64,000 nucleotides of DNA from Sva-07 sp963747375 (lineage in GTDB: Bacteria; Actinomycetota; Acidimicrobiia; Acidimicrobiales; Ilumatobacteraceae): NCBI GenBank assembly GCA_963747375.1, contig CAVVFL010000034.1:1-64000 (forward strand), given 5' to 3'. The notes beneath the pieces are model-generated. The model was not told the origin of the DNA, did no database searches, and saw nothing but the letters and a program-made list of their open reading frames with translations. Both the position numbers and the translations under genes were made by a program. Positions 21,471-31,632 of this stretch are shown here, piece after piece; the first letter of the stretch is position 1; each line of letters begins with the position of its first letter.

Positions 21471-21749
21471 ATGGAAACCAGCCCCGCCCTCCAACTGCTC
21501 GACCGGTTCGCCGCCGCCATCGAGGCGAAGGGGATCGCCGCGGTGCCCGCCGAACTGTTCATCTCGCTCGTCAACGTCGCCCGACGACTCGATGTCAGCC
21601 CAGTGGCGCTGCAGGTGCTGGTCGACCCGACCGAACCCGAGGTCGTCCGCGAACGCGCCTACTCCAGGGTTGCGATCCAGGTCGTCGGACGCGCCTTCTC
21701 GTCGCGTGCCGTCATCGAACCGATGGCGCGCCCGCTGCTCCCCGCCTGA
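21471..21749 (+). CDS. Hypothetical 92-residue protein divergent from LysR
   Basis: Starts at ATG 21471 (METSPALQLLDRFAAAIEAKG) and ends at 21749. Mostly helical, no signal peptide, no membrane segment and no motif I recognise. Composition and codon use look like the neighbours and the frame is intact. Its position, head to head with a LysR regulator across about 100 bases, suggests that the regulator controls it. The ribosome-binding site is weak (TTGAGTG). Confidence 0.6.
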   Translation: METSPALQLLDRFAAAIEAKGIAAVPAELFISLVNVARRLDVSPVALQVLVDPTEPEVVRERAYSRVAIQVVGRAFSSRAVIEPMARPLLPA

Positions 21750-21798
21750 CCCTCACCGAGAACGACGACAGCCGGGGCGGCCGCTGTGTCAGCGCGAC

Positions 21799-22476
21799 TC
21801 AGGAACGCTGCGATGGCAGCTTCGGGACGAGCCAGTCGACGAAGTCCGACGGGCTGCGGGTCTGGATGTAGACCCGGCCCGGTCCGGTGAGCTTCACGAC
21901 GAGCCCCTCCCCGCCGAGTATCGAGGACTTCCAGCTGCCCGCCTTGGCGACCTCGTACGCCACGCCTTCCTCCCAGCCGACCATGTGTCCGGTGTCGACG
22001 GTGTAGCTCTGCCCGGGTGCGAGGTCGACGGCGTGCACGGCGCCATAGCTCGACACCACGAGATCGCCGGTGCCGGTGCACTTGAGCATGAAGAGGCCCT
22101 CCTTGCTGAAGAAGGTCTTTGCGCCGCCCCACTTGCTGTCGATGTCGATGGACTCGGGCGAGGCGAGGTACGAGCCGGACTGCAGGAACACGGTCCTGCC
22201 GCTGATCGGCCACACGATGATGTCGCCGGGGAGTGCCGGGGCGACGATCACGTGGGCGTCGGGGCCGGTGGCGGTGAAGGTGTTCATGAAGAACGACTCG
22301 CCGCCGAGCACCGACCGGCGCAGGCCCTTCATGATGCCGCCCTGGGTGCTCGTGGCGATCTCGACGTTCGGCGACATCGCCATCATCGCTCCCGCCTCGG
22401 CCTTGACCGATTCGCCTGGTTCGAGGTGCAGGCTCGCCATGGCGAATGCCGGGCTGAACGCAATCTCTGTGCGCAT
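21799..22476 (-). CDS. AIM24 / TIGR00266 family protein
   Basis: 225 residues, intact. The sequence is a repeated beta-rich fold with the family's characteristic pieces: GESVKAEAGAMMAMSPNVE near the start, LGGESFFMNTFTA, GDIIVWPISGRTVFLQSGSYLAS, and WKSSILGGEGLVVKLTGPGR near the end. I chose ATG 22476 (MRTEIAFSP) because CAGGAG lies 8 bases before it; an in-frame ATG at 22500 has no such site. The family is widespread in bacteria and includes a yeast mitochondrial homologue; its biochemical role is unsettled. Confidence 0.88.
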   Translation of the reverse strand: MRTEIAFSPAFAMASLHLEPGESVKAEAGAMMAMSPNVEIATSTQGGIMKGLRRSVLGGESFFMNTFTATGPDAHVIVAPALPGDIIVWPISGRTVFLQSGSYLASPESIDIDSKWGGAKTFFSKEGLFMLKCTGTGDLVVSSYGAVHAVDLAPGQSYTVDTGHMVGWEEGVAYEVAKAGSWKSSILGGEGLVVKLTGPGRVYIQTRSPSDFVDWLVPKLPSQRS

Positions 22477-22609
22477 GCGGTACTCCTGGTCGTGTGACAT
22501 CACGGTTGGTGAACATCGACCGTACCGCGCATGGGCGCACCGTCGCAGAAGTTCTCGGGTCCGACTGCACCTACACTTCAGCCGTGGCGACACGTGACGG
22601 CGGGGGGCC

Positions 22610-25550
22610 GTGAGCACGCAGGAGATTCCGGAGGGCACGGTCACCGTGCTGTTCACTGACCTGGTCGAGTCGACGCAGCTCAACCAGGCGCTCGGTGACG
22701 ATGCCGCACGTCAGATCGGTCGCCAGGTGGAGGAGATGGCCCGCCAGGCGGTCGCCTCGAATCGCGGCGCCCTGATCAAGGAGATGGGCGACGGGCTCAT
22801 GGCCGCGTTCGCGTCGGCGCGCAGGGTGATCGCCGCAGCGCGCGAGATGCAAGTGCAGATGCGCCAGCTGCATCGCACCGGCCTCGACGCTGCGGTGCAG
22901 ATGCGCATCGGGCTGCACACCGGTGAGGTGATCGACGAGGACGGCGATCTCCACGGTGAGACCGTGATCATCGCAAAACGAATCGAGGGGCTTGCTCCAC
23001 CCGGCGGGATCCTCGCGTCGGAGACGGTTCACGGAGTTCTGGGTACCGCCCGCGACGAACTCGTCGATCAGGGTGCGACGGCGCTGAAGGGGATCTCGGC
23101 CGAGTGGCACCTCTATCTCGTGCCCCTGCCGGAGGAGGAGGAGGCCGAGTCAGGACTTGCCGACACCGTGGCGACCCCGTACGTCGGCCGGGTCAGCGAG
23201 CGTGAGACGTTGCGCACGATGGTCGAGGCAGCCGCGTCCGGACACGGTGGGATGGTGCTGATCGGCGGCGTCGCCGGGGTGGGCAAGAGCCGTCTCGTGC
23301 GGGAGACCGCAGCGATGGCCGAACGTCTCGGGATGGCGGTCTACTCGGGCAACTGCCTCGACATGGAGTCGCCGCCGCCGTATCAACCGACGATCGACCA
23401 CCTCGAGCAGGCTGCACGGACCTTCTCGTCCGATGGATTTCGCGTGGCCCTCGGCGTCAACGCTCCCGAGATCGCCAAGCTGCTGCCGGCGCTCCGGCAG
23501 CGTTACGACGACATTCCGCCCTCGCCCGATCTGACACCGGAGCAGGAGCGTCGGTACATGCTGCACGGCGTCGGTGAGTTCATCGAGCGCGTCTGCCAAG
23601 CGATCAGCCGATGGTGCTCACCTTCGAGGATCTCCACTGGGCCGACGAGTCGACGCTGTTGCTGTTGCGCCACATCGGTGCTCGGGCCGCGAGTGTTCCG
23701 GTGCTCGTGGTCGGTACGTTCCGCGACGACGAACTCGAGCCCGGGCGCCCGCTCACGACGGCCATCGGCCCGCTGTTCCGCGATGTCGGTGCCACCGATC
23801 TCCGGCCGAAGTTGCTCACCCGCGAGGAGGTGAAGACCGTGCTCGGTGCGCGGGCCGGAAGTGAGGCGCCGCCCGAGCTGGTCGACCTCGTCTACTCCGA
23901 GACCCACGGCAACCCGTTCTTCACCGAGGAACTGTTCCGGCACCTGCGTGACAGTGGTCGACTGTTCGACGACGATGGGCAGTGGCGCCCAGGGTTCGAG
24001 ATCGGAGACACCGAGGTGCCCCAGGGGGTGCGACTGGTCCTCGGACGCCGGCTGGATCTGCTCGGACCCGAGCACCGCAAGATGCTCGCATCGGCCGCCG
24101 TGATCGGCCGCACGTTCACGTTCAACACGCTCGCCGCGGTGTCGAGCGCCGACGAAGACGACCTGTTCGATGCGCTCGAATCGGCCGAGCGGAGCCATCT
24201 GATCGAAGAACTACCCGCTGACCATCCGGCCGACTACCTGTTCGTGCAGGAGCAGATCCGCCAGACCCTGGTCGGCGAATTGTCGTTGGCCCGACGCCAG
24301 CGGGTCCACCTGCGCATCGCCGACGCGATGGAACAACTCGGGTCGGGATCGGCGGTCGAACTGGCACACCATCTGGTGTCAGCGGGCTCCGCCGCCCCGG
24401 CCGATCGCACGGTGACCGCGCTCGTCGCCGCCGCCGAGGTCAACATGGAGGCCCTCGCCTTCGAGGATGCCCTGCGGCAACTCGACGGCGCCGTGTCGCT
24501 CGTCGGCGGCGGTGAGGGCCGCTTCGAGTTGCGCCGAACGCAGGCGCGCGCATTGCGCGGTGCCGGTCGAGTCGACGATGCGCTCGACGTGCTCGACGAC
24601 GAACTGGGACGCGCCGCCAACACCGATCAGGAGATCACGCTGCGGCTGCAACGGGTGCAGCTGCTCAACGACCAGTACCGGGCGGCTGAGGGACTGGCCG
24701 ATCTCGATTCGCTCGTCGCCGCGGCTGCCGCGGCCGACGATCCCGAGTTGGAGATCGCGGTTCAGCTGGCGCGCTGGGCGGGCGTACTACATCATGTCGC
24801 TCGACAACCCGGGCACCGCCGAGGTGTCGCGCGACGTGTACGAGGCCGCCTACACCGCGGCGAAGGAACGCGACGACAAGGCGAGCATGGCGCTGGCGCT
24901 GCTGCCGACGACGTGGTTCACGGACTACTGGGCGGACTACCGGGCGACGGCGGTCGCCAACGTCGCCGAGTCGTTGGAGTTGGCCGAGGCGATCGGCGAC
25001 GAAGACCTGATTCTCGATGCGATGGCAGCGTCGTTACGCACTGGCACCGTCGCCGATCAACTCGGCGCCTGCGAGGCGCTGATGGAGCGGCTCGAGCGTC
25101 GTCCGCGATCCGGTGAGGTTGAACGCGCACTGTTTCTGGATGATGTGGCAGTACTTCGGTTTCGGTCGATTCGCCGACGCGATTGCGACCTGCGATCGTG
25201 GGATCGAGCTGGCCGACCTGATCGGTTCGGCGCCGTGCAGTACGGCTCGATCAAGGCGATCACGCTCACCGAGATGGGCCGATACGACGACGTCGATGCT
25301 GCGATCGGCCAGGAGGTGACCGATGACGACCACCCGTTGGGCAGGCGATGGCGTCATTCGCCCGATCGGTGTTCCTCACGAGAGTGTGCGCAGGGGTCCG
25401 GCGGCCGAGTCGCTCACCGAGACGTTGGCGTGGGCCGAGCAGCTGACGCGGGTGTGGATGCGGTATGGCCGGTCGTTGATGGCCATCGTCGGCGCCAACT
25501 GTCGGGTCGAGTCGGTCGGGAGGGAGCGGCCGCCATTCGGCCGTTCGCTC
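22610..25550 (+). CDS. Class III adenylate/guanylate cyclase domain, AAA ATPase and TPR-like protein (frameshifted)
   Basis: About 980 codons from GTG 22610, preceded by GGCGGGGG. A single N-terminal cyclase domain has VTVLFTDLVESTQLNQALG (first metal Asp), KEMGDGLMAAFASA (second metal Asp) and VQMRIGLHTGEV. Next is an AAA_16 ATPase with IGGVAGVGKSRLVRE and MVLTFEDLHWADEST, then TPR-like helices to the end. This is the common actinobacterial cyclase-ATPase-TPR layout. Frame changes are near 23605, 24780, 25130, 25240 and 25350, and the C-terminus is hard to fix: the last frame stays open to 25706, into the serine hydrolase gene on the other strand. Compared with the protein at 12163-15969 it has one cyclase domain rather than two. 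Confidence 0.8.
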
Positions 25551-25559
25551 ATCGCTCGG

Positions 25560-26668
25560 TCAGGCGTGGCGGTGATCTCGCCGAGGAGGCGCCAGAACTC
25601 GACGCGGCGGCGATCGGCGAACGCCGCCGTCCATGAGCAGCTGGCTCTGGGCGTAGCCGCAGCTGATCCCGCTGGCGGGATCCATGGTCAGAACGATCCG
25701 CCGTAACCGCCCCAGTGCATCGATGTAGGGGTCGGTGCTGGATAGTCGTCGGTGTGGAGTCCGATCCGAGGCCGTAGCGAACCCAACCGACCACCTCGTC
25801 GTCGGCGTAGCTGTGCTCGCTCCCGGCCTGCTCGACGACCGAGCGGCTGAGGTAGCGTTGGCCGTCGAGTTCACCGTTCATGGCGACCACCGCGCCGATG
25901 CGGGCGAGTGCCCGGCCGTTGGTGACGCCGCTGGCGGCCGGCATCACGACTGGCAGCGGTCGGGATCGATCCATTCCTCCATCGCTGCCAGTTCGCCCAT
26001 GACCGCGGCCCCCATCGGCGACTCGATGTCAGGCGGTTCGTCCGGCGGCCAGTGCCGCGACTGGTTCGCCTGATCGATCGGGAAGTCGAACTGGAGGTCG
26101 GCGCGGAGGGGTTCGGCGATTTCAGACGGAAGAAGTCCTCGAACGGCATGTCGCCGACCGTCGCACAGCTCGCCCAGCAGGACCCGAACGTCTGGGGTGG
26201 TAGCAGCTGATCGTGCCGGGCTCGTACCAGAGCGGCGCCTCCTCGAGCATCTCGAGGGCACCTTCCCAGCACGCGAGGTCGTCGAAGGAGACCGACCTGC
26301 CGAAACCCGGCACACCCGAGCGGTGGACCAGCACCTGTCGCGGCGCGATCCTCCCTTTGCCGTGCTTTGCGAACTCGGCCAGTACTGCGCGATCGGTGCG
26401 TCGAGGTCGAGGAGCCCACGGTCCACGAGCATCAGCACCGTGATCATCACCATGACCTTCGACGTGGAGAACACCCGCACGACCGTGTCGGACTCCCACG
26501 GGACGGCCTGTCCGTAGTCGCGTGTGCCGCCCAGAGGTCGACGACGGACTGACCGCCGAGCGTGACGGCGAGCGATGCGACCTTGTCGAGCCCGCTGTCG
26601 ACGTTGCGTCGGCACGCTTCTTCGAGCGGTCGGAATCGTTCGTCGCAGAAACCGTGTACGTCGGCCAT
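25560..26668 (-). CDS. Beta-lactamase-fold serine hydrolase 1 (frameshifted)
   Basis: About 370 codons from MADVHGFCDERFRPLEEACR. The SxxK nucleophile motif is in VFSTSKVMVMITVLMLVDRG, followed by IAPRQVLVHRSGVPGFG and a late HWGGYGGSFLTMDP, which matches the HxG third motif of class C/esterase-type (PF00144) enzymes. The second motif (YxN) is unclear, reading ISCYHP, and may be damaged by a frame break. Frame changes are near 26525, 26350, 26200, 25960 and 25720. No signal peptide is visible, so it is probably a cytoplasmic esterase or amidase rather than a true beta-lactamase. Divergent from two more enzymes of the same family. Confidence 0.78.
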
Positions 26669-26778
26669 CGGCCCTCCCCGGCGTGCAACTTAGCTGTCGT
26701 CGGGGCCCGCGCCTGCGGCGGGGTCACCGACCTGCATCACCTGGGCGGGTGTGCGATCCTGCTGCAGGGGAAGGACAC

Positions 26779-27953
26779 ATGGCCATCGAGACCGTTGATG
26801 CCGAGAGCGTGGGGATGTCGAGCGAACGCGGTCGGCTGGCGCGCGATCTCGTCGCGAATCATGTGGCGACCGGTCGCTCGCCGTCGGCGGTGGCGGTCGT
26901 CCAGCGGCGCGGCGAGGTCGTGCTGGCCGAAGCGTTCGGTGTGCGAGGGCCGCACGGCGCGCCACTCGACATCGACGACGTGTGGCCGATCGCGGTCCGG
27001 CCGGCAAACCGATGACGGCGGCGGTGGCGATGACGCTCGTGGAGGAAGGCCGCATCGGGATCAACGAACCGGTGGTCGCCTACGTTGCCGAGTTGACCGG
27101 TCCGGGCGACGACGAGGTGCTCGTCCACCATCTCCTCACTCACACCGCGGGATGGGAGTCGGCGCAGAGGACACACCGGATCGAGCAGTTCGTCCGATCC
27201 GGGGAGATCGCCCCGCCACCGCCGGGGCGCGACTTCATCACCCATCTCTTCCTGTCGCTGGCGCTCGATCCGATCCGGGTCGCCGCGCCCGGCGACGAGA
27301 TGCAGTACGACAACGGGCCGTACGAACTGCTCGCCGAGATCGTCCGAGCGAGACCGCGGCACGCTCGATGCGCACTCGTTCGCGGATCTTCGAACCGTTG
27401 GGCATGGAGCGCAGCGCAGGCATCGTCGGCGACGATCTTCGGCCGCATGTCGTCACTCGGGCAGCAGGCCTTCCGTTCGGCCCGGGCGGACCGGTCGTCT
27501 TCGAGGGCGACCTCTGGGAGTTGTCGGATTCGGGAGCCGCCGCACGGTACACACGTCGGCGCCGGACCTCGCTCGATTCGGACAGATGATCCTGAACGGC
27601 GGTGTCCTCGACGGCAGCCGCGTGCTGGCTCCGTCGACGGTGACGTCGATGGTCACCAACCAGATACCCGGGGGTCCCCGCCATGTTCGGCGACGAGATC
27701 ATCCCGGAGTCGAGCTGGGGGTACGGATTCACGGTGGTGCAGTCACGCAGGTTCCCGTACTTCACCGGGGGCCTCGTACCGTTGGGAAGTGCGCTGCATC
27801 CGGGGCGGGTGGCGTGGCTACTGGGTCGACTTCGTGAACGAGATCGTGGGCGTGTTCTTCGAGGTGATCACCGAGGTCGACGAGTTCCTGGTTCCGGGTC
27901 TCGGAATCGGGCATCGATTCCAGGACGTGATCACCGCGGCGGTGAACGAATGA
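26779..27953 (+). CDS. Beta-lactamase-fold serine hydrolase 2 (frameshifted)
   Basis: About 390 codons from ATG 26779, preceded by AGGGGAAGGA. Landmarks are AEAFGVRGPHG, the region of the SxxK motif (AGKPMTAAVAMTLVEEG, whose Ser is lost at a frame break near 27000), VLVHHLLTHTAGW, GDEMQYDNGPYELLAEIV (YxN), IFEPLGMERSAGIVGDDL, and DLARFGQMILNGGVLDGSRV. Further frame changes lie near 27350, 27540, 27675 and 27810. Its sequence is close to the next gene throughout (LFEPIGM, LARFWQMFLDGGMV, VTNQIPG versus TTNQIPG), so the two arose by tandem duplication. The stop overlaps the next start as ATGA. Confidence 0.82.
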
Positions 27954-29138
27954 CGCTCTCGATGGAGCTGCACGATCCTGCCGAGCTCGGCATGTCGGTG
28001 AGCCGACTGGCCGATGCGGCCGCGCTGATGGACCGTCAGTTCGCTGATGGCCTCACTCCGACGGCGGTTGCGCTCGTTGCTCGGCACGGGCAGTTGGTGT
28101 GGACGCACGCCGTCGGAAACGCCCGACCGGGGCGGACCGCCGGCGACGATCGATTCGGTGTTCCCGTTGGCCTCGCAGACCAAGCCGATGACCGCGGCGG
28201 TGATCATGGCGCTGGCCGAGCGGGGGATGATCGGGCTCACGGAGTCGGCGTCGCTGACACTGCCGGAGCTCGCAGGCGAGCACGAGGAGGTGATGGTGTA
28301 TCACCTCCTCGCTCACACGTCGGGCTGGAACGACGACGACCACGTCGCCGCTCGCGAGGCGAAGCTCGACGAGGCGATCGCCACGATCCCCGAGGGAACG
28401 GACGCGTTGACACACATCATGCTGTGGCCGGGATGGGGCGTGCCCCGGCGCCTTCCGGCCGGTGAGCGGATGCAGTACTGCAACTTCAACTACTCGCTGC
28501 TCGGAGAGATCGTGAGACGGGTCACCGGCGACACGCTCGACGCGGCGATGCGCCGGTACCTGTTCGAACCGATCGGGATGACGAGCAGCGCGGTGATCGT
28601 CGGCGCCGACCTGCAGCCCAGGGTGATCGAGCGTCCACCGGGGATCCCGGGCGGTCCGGATCACCCTGCTTCACCGATCTCGTTCAACAGCCACGTCTGG
28701 GCGGCGAGTGACGACGGCGGCTTCGGGGCACACGCGTCGGCGGCCGATCTCGCCCGGTTCTGGCAGATGTTCCTCGATGGCGGGATGGTCGGCGACGTTC
28801 GTGTGCTCAGCCGTGATGCGGTCAGGGTGATGACCACCAACCAGATCCCGGGGATCGCTGCGGACTTCATCGGTGAGGAGCGTGGTGAGGCATCGTGGGG
28901 CTTCGGCTTCGGTGTCGCTGGATTCGAGGCCTGGCCCCGGTACGGGGGCGGGACCTCGCGGCCGAGTGTCGTGCGCCACGGGGGTTCCGGGGGGATCGAT
29001 GGCTGGTTCGATCCCGAAACGGGTGTTGCGGCGACCTACTTCGAGGTGGCCACGCAGGTGAGCCCCGAGGGGGCCATCGAGAGTTGGGCGGCGCACCGCT
29101 TCCAAGACGTCGTGAACGCCGCCGTCCTCGAACCCTGA
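27950..29138 (+). CDS. Beta-lactamase-fold serine hydrolase 3 (frameshifted near the 5' end)
   Basis: About 396 codons from ATG 27950, overlapping the previous stop by four bases. One frameshift near 28150 precedes the nucleophile motif SQTK in FPLASQTKPMTAAVIMALAE. The rest is intact: YHLLAHTSGWNDDD, GERMQYCNFNYSLLGEIVRR (YxN), RRYLFEPIGMTSSAVIVG, FGAHASAADLARFWQMFLDG and a late VRHGGSGGIDGWFDP, which supplies the HxG motif. It is of the esterase/PF00144 group and has no signal peptide. Tandem paralogue of gene 2; substrate unknown. Confidence 0.87.
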
Positions 29139-29140
29139 CT

Positions 29141-29252
29141 CGCCCGCACTCATCGCGATTGCGCTGCCCGCTCCGTTCGATGTCGCCGATTCTCTGCGGA
29201 TCTGGTTGCGAGGGTTGAGACGTATTCCGCAGAGAGTCCCTGGGTGCGGGCG
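29141..29252 (+). promoter_or_regulatory. Nested inverted repeats upstream of glutaminase
   Basis: Two perfect inverted repeats are nested: outer CGCCCGCAC (29141-29149) with GTGCGGGCG (29244-29252), inner TCTCTGCGGA (29191-29200) with TCCGCAGAGA (29226-29235). They fill the 134-base gap between the serine hydrolase stop and the glutaminase start, ending 20 bases before the GTG. They could fold as a two-stem RNA leader, act as operators, or terminate upstream transcription. I do not recognise a known riboswitch. Confidence 0.45.
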
Positions 29253-29272
29253 GAGCCCTACGCTGCTGACCC

Positions 29273-30241
29273 GTGAGCGAACTCGACGAGCGTGAGGTCC
29301 GACGGCGGTGGTTCGAGGAGACGTGCGTCGACCTGCACGAGCGGTTCGGGCCGTTGCAGGACGGCGAGCCGGCGTCGTACATCCCCGAACTGGCCATGGT
29401 CGATCCCGACCGCTTCGCCATCGCGGCGATGACGGCCGATGGCGAACACGTCGGGGTGGGCGATGTCGACCACGAGTTCACGATCCAGTCGATCTCGAAG
29501 CTCCTGATGTACGGCTTGGCGCTCGAGATGCACGGGCGCGACCGCGTGCTCGAACGTGTTGGCGTGGCACCGACCGGCGACGCGTTCAACGCGATCGAAC
29601 TCGACGAGGCCACCAACCGCGCTCCGAATCCGATGGTGAACGCCGGTGCGATCGCCATCACCGACCTGGTGGTCGGGGGATCGGTCGAGGAAGGCCTCGA
29701 GGAGATGCGGTCGATGTTCGAGCGGTACCTCGGCCGTCGACCGGAGATCGATCGGGCGGTGTGGTCGTCGGAACAACGCACGGGGAACCGCAATCGGGCG
29801 ATCGCCTACCTGATGCTGAGCCGGGGCATCATCGGCGACGATGTGGAGGTCACGCTGGACCTCTACTTCGGGCAGTGTTCGGTGCTCGTCACCGCCCGCG
29901 ACCTCGCCGTGATCGGGGCGACGATCGCGAATCACGGGGTGCACCCGATCAGCGGTGAGCGGGTGGTGCCCCGTGAGGTGACGCGAGACATGCTGACCGT
30001 GGCCCTGACCTGCGGAATGTACAACTACGCAGGTGAGTGGGCCTACTCCGTCGGGATCCCGGCCAAGAGCGGTGTCGGCGGCGGCATTCTCGGGATGCTG
30101 CCCGGCGTGGGCGGGTTGGCGACATTCTCGCCTCGGCTCGACGCGATCGGCAACAGCGTGCGCGGCTTGCGCGTGTTCGAGGAACTCTCGCAGCGCTTCG
30201 ACATGCACCTGTTCGACCCCGACCGCCCGTGGCGACGCTGA
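29273..30241 (+). CDS. glsA: Glutaminase A
   Basis: 322 residues, intact, from GTG 29273. Deaminates L-glutamine to glutamate and ammonia in the cytoplasm. The nucleophile is the Ser of FTIQSISKLL (SxxK of the glutaminase/beta-lactamase-like fold). Other family landmarks are GDAFNAIELDEATNRAPNPM, MVNAGAIAITDL, the conserved RNRAIAYLMLSRG, DLYFGQCSVLVTARDLAVIG, MYNYAGEWAYSVGIPAKSGV and GGGILGMLPG. The length matches the 305-330 residues of bacterial GlsA without the STAS extension seen in some actinobacterial forms. Preceded by a structured leader. Confidence 0.95.
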   Translation: MSELDEREVRRRWFEETCVDLHERFGPLQDGEPASYIPELAMVDPDRFAIAAMTADGEHVGVGDVDHEFTIQSISKLLMYGLALEMHGRDRVLERVGVAPTGDAFNAIELDEATNRAPNPMVNAGAIAITDLVVGGSVEEGLEEMRSMFERYLGRRPEIDRAVWSSEQRTGNRNRAIAYLMLSRGIIGDDVEVTLDLYFGQCSVLVTARDLAVIGATIANHGVHPISGERVVPREVTRDMLTVALTCGMYNYAGEWAYSVGIPAKSGVGGGILGMLPGVGGLATFSPRLDAIGNSVRGLRVFEELSQRFDMHLFDPDRPWRR

Positions 30242-30274
30242 CCGTCACGTTCGGTGTCAGTTGGTGGCCGCGAC

Positions 30275-30295
30275 GGTGATCATCGGTCGATCACC
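30275..30295. terminator. Possible hairpin between convergent genes
   Basis: GGTGATC and GATCACC form a perfect 7-bp stem with a 7-base loop, 34 bases after the glutaminase stop and reaching into the last codons of the convergent lipoprotein gene. The sequence GGTCGATCACC is directly repeated at 30285-30295 and 30296-30306. There is no U-tract, so function as an intrinsic terminator is doubtful. Confidence 0.3.
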
Positions 30296-30809
30296 GGTCG
30301 ATCACCACGAGGTCGTCGACCATGCCGTTGACGAAGTGTGGCGGCCCACCGTCGACCTCTGGTGGCCCGTCGCTGGTGGCGGCCTTCTGCAGGTACTCCT
30401 GTGGGTTCGCCCCGGTGGGGATCGTGCACAGCAGGAGGTAGCGGCCGGGTTCGGCGAGGACGCCGTCGCCGACGGCGTCGATCTGCTCGCCGCCGGGTGC
30501 GGCCAGCAGCACCGCCGCCGGCGGACCGGCTGAGAACAGGTCGTCGAGGCCCGTCGCGACGATCTCGTCCACCGAACGTTCGTCGCCGTCGGGAAGTCTG
30601 AGGGCGACCAACTCGTGCAACTCGCTCTCGGAGCTGTTGTCGACCCGTACCCGGGTGCCGGCAACGACCTCGTCGGGGAGTTCCCCGAACGAGAAGTCGC
30701 TGAGTGTCACATCGAGGACACCGTCGGCTGCGGTGGCATCCACATGGTCGCCGCAGGCGGCGAACAGCAGCGGTGCACACAGGGCGAGCGCGAGGACGGT
30801 CCGCCTCAT
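30291..30809 (-). CDS. Cupredoxin-like lipoprotein
   Basis: 172 residues, intact. Signal peptide MRRTVLALALCAPLLFAACG has the lipobox LFAAC, so the mature protein is membrane-anchored outside the cell. The body VLDVTLSDFSFGELPDEVVAG, RVRVDNSSESELHELVALRL and PGRYLLLCTIPTGAN has the pattern of a plastocyanin-like beta-sandwich: a conserved early His (LHE) and a Cys in LLCTIPTG followed by HFVNGM. These could be copper ligands, but the classical Cys-x-x-x-x-His-x-x-x-x-Met spacing is stretched. It overlaps the hemerythrin stop by four bases, so the pair is co-translated. Confidence 0.8.
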   Translation of the reverse strand: MRRTVLALALCAPLLFAACGDHVDATAADGVLDVTLSDFSFGELPDEVVAGTRVRVDNSSESELHELVALRLPDGDERSVDEIVATGLDDLFSAGPPAAVLLAAPGGEQIDAVGDGVLAEPGRYLLLCTIPTGANPQEYLQKAATSDGPPEVDGGPPHFVNGMVDDLVVIDR

Positions 30810-31540
30810 CGGGCCACCTCCAGGCGATTGGCGAGTACGGCGAAGTCGATCGGTCGCAACACCGATCGAGCCAGGCCGATGGTGGCGTCGAACGCCTCGG
30901 GCGGTGCCGCCAGACGCATGCCGGTGAACAGCTCGGTGCGGTCGTCGATGTTCATCGCCGGCAGCATGAACGCCAGGCTCCGGGCCATCTCGTCGGGAGG
31001 GATCGAGCCGACGATCGCGCCGTGCATCGCGGCGATCTCCTCGACGCCGAGCAGCTGCGGCAGCCGTTGCATCACCGTGCGCTCCTCGAGGTCGATGTGT
31101 CCGAGGTACGAGCTGGTGAATCGGGCGAGGTCGAGGTGGAGGAGCTGGAGCAACCGGCGCTGGTCGCTCGCGGCAGCGTCGATCGTGGCATCGGCGAGCT
31201 CGGTGACCGACGCGAACATCGCCTCGAGGTGCTCGTGGTCGGTGGTGATCTCGTTCGCGAGCTCGGGCAGGTGCCGTTCGAGCACCGGATCGATGATGCT
31301 GTCCTCGTGGTGGGCGTGCGATTCGAGGACGGCGGCAACCGACGTGATGTGGTCGGCGAGTGCCGCCCGGTCGCATCGGTCCGACGGATCGATGCTGCCG
31401 GCCGTCGATGTGACGGCGAACAGCTCGGCGCGGATGCCCTTGTGGATGTCGCGGTAGAGGTCGACAGCCGGGATCCGGAACTCGGGCTCGACGATTGCAA
31501 CCTCGTGAGTGATGGGAATTGGAGGGCTGATGATGGTCAT
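30806..31540 (-). CDS. Hemerythrin-like (HHE) domain protein
   Basis: 244 residues, intact, ATG 31540 with AAAGGAACCC just upstream. Candidate di-iron ligands follow the hemerythrin pattern: His in YRDIHKGIRAELF, HAHHEDSIIDPVLE, TTDHEHLEAMF and HIDLEERTVMQRLP. The helical bundle fills the first 190 residues and a shorter helical tail follows. Such proteins bind O2 or NO or sense redox state in the cytoplasm. It is the first gene of a two-gene unit with the cupredoxin-like lipoprotein and is divergent from a flavin-binding-type gene across 139 bases that hold a perfect inverted repeat. Confidence 0.88.
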   Translation of the reverse strand: MTIISPPIPITHEVAIVEPEFRIPAVDLYRDIHKGIRAELFAVTSTAGSIDPSDRCDRAALADHITSVAAVLESHAHHEDSIIDPVLERHLPELANEITTDHEHLEAMFASVTELADATIDAAASDQRRLLQLLHLDLARFTSSYLGHIDLEERTVMQRLPQLLGVEEIAAMHGAIVGSIPPDEMARSLAFMLPAMNIDDRTELFTGMRLAAPPEAFDATIGLARSVLRPIDFAVLANRLEVAR

Positions 31541-31632
31541 GGGTTCCTTTCCGCCGACTCGACCGTCGAGCCGACGCCGACCATCGTGAACGGTTCGCCG
31601 GCTGCGCGTTCCTGAACTCCCCGTATGCGGAT

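Noticed and set aside
25560..29138. True beta-lactamases (antibiotic resistance)
   Set aside because: They have SxxK and YxN but no clear signal peptide and no KTG motif; layout fits esterase-like PF00144 members better.
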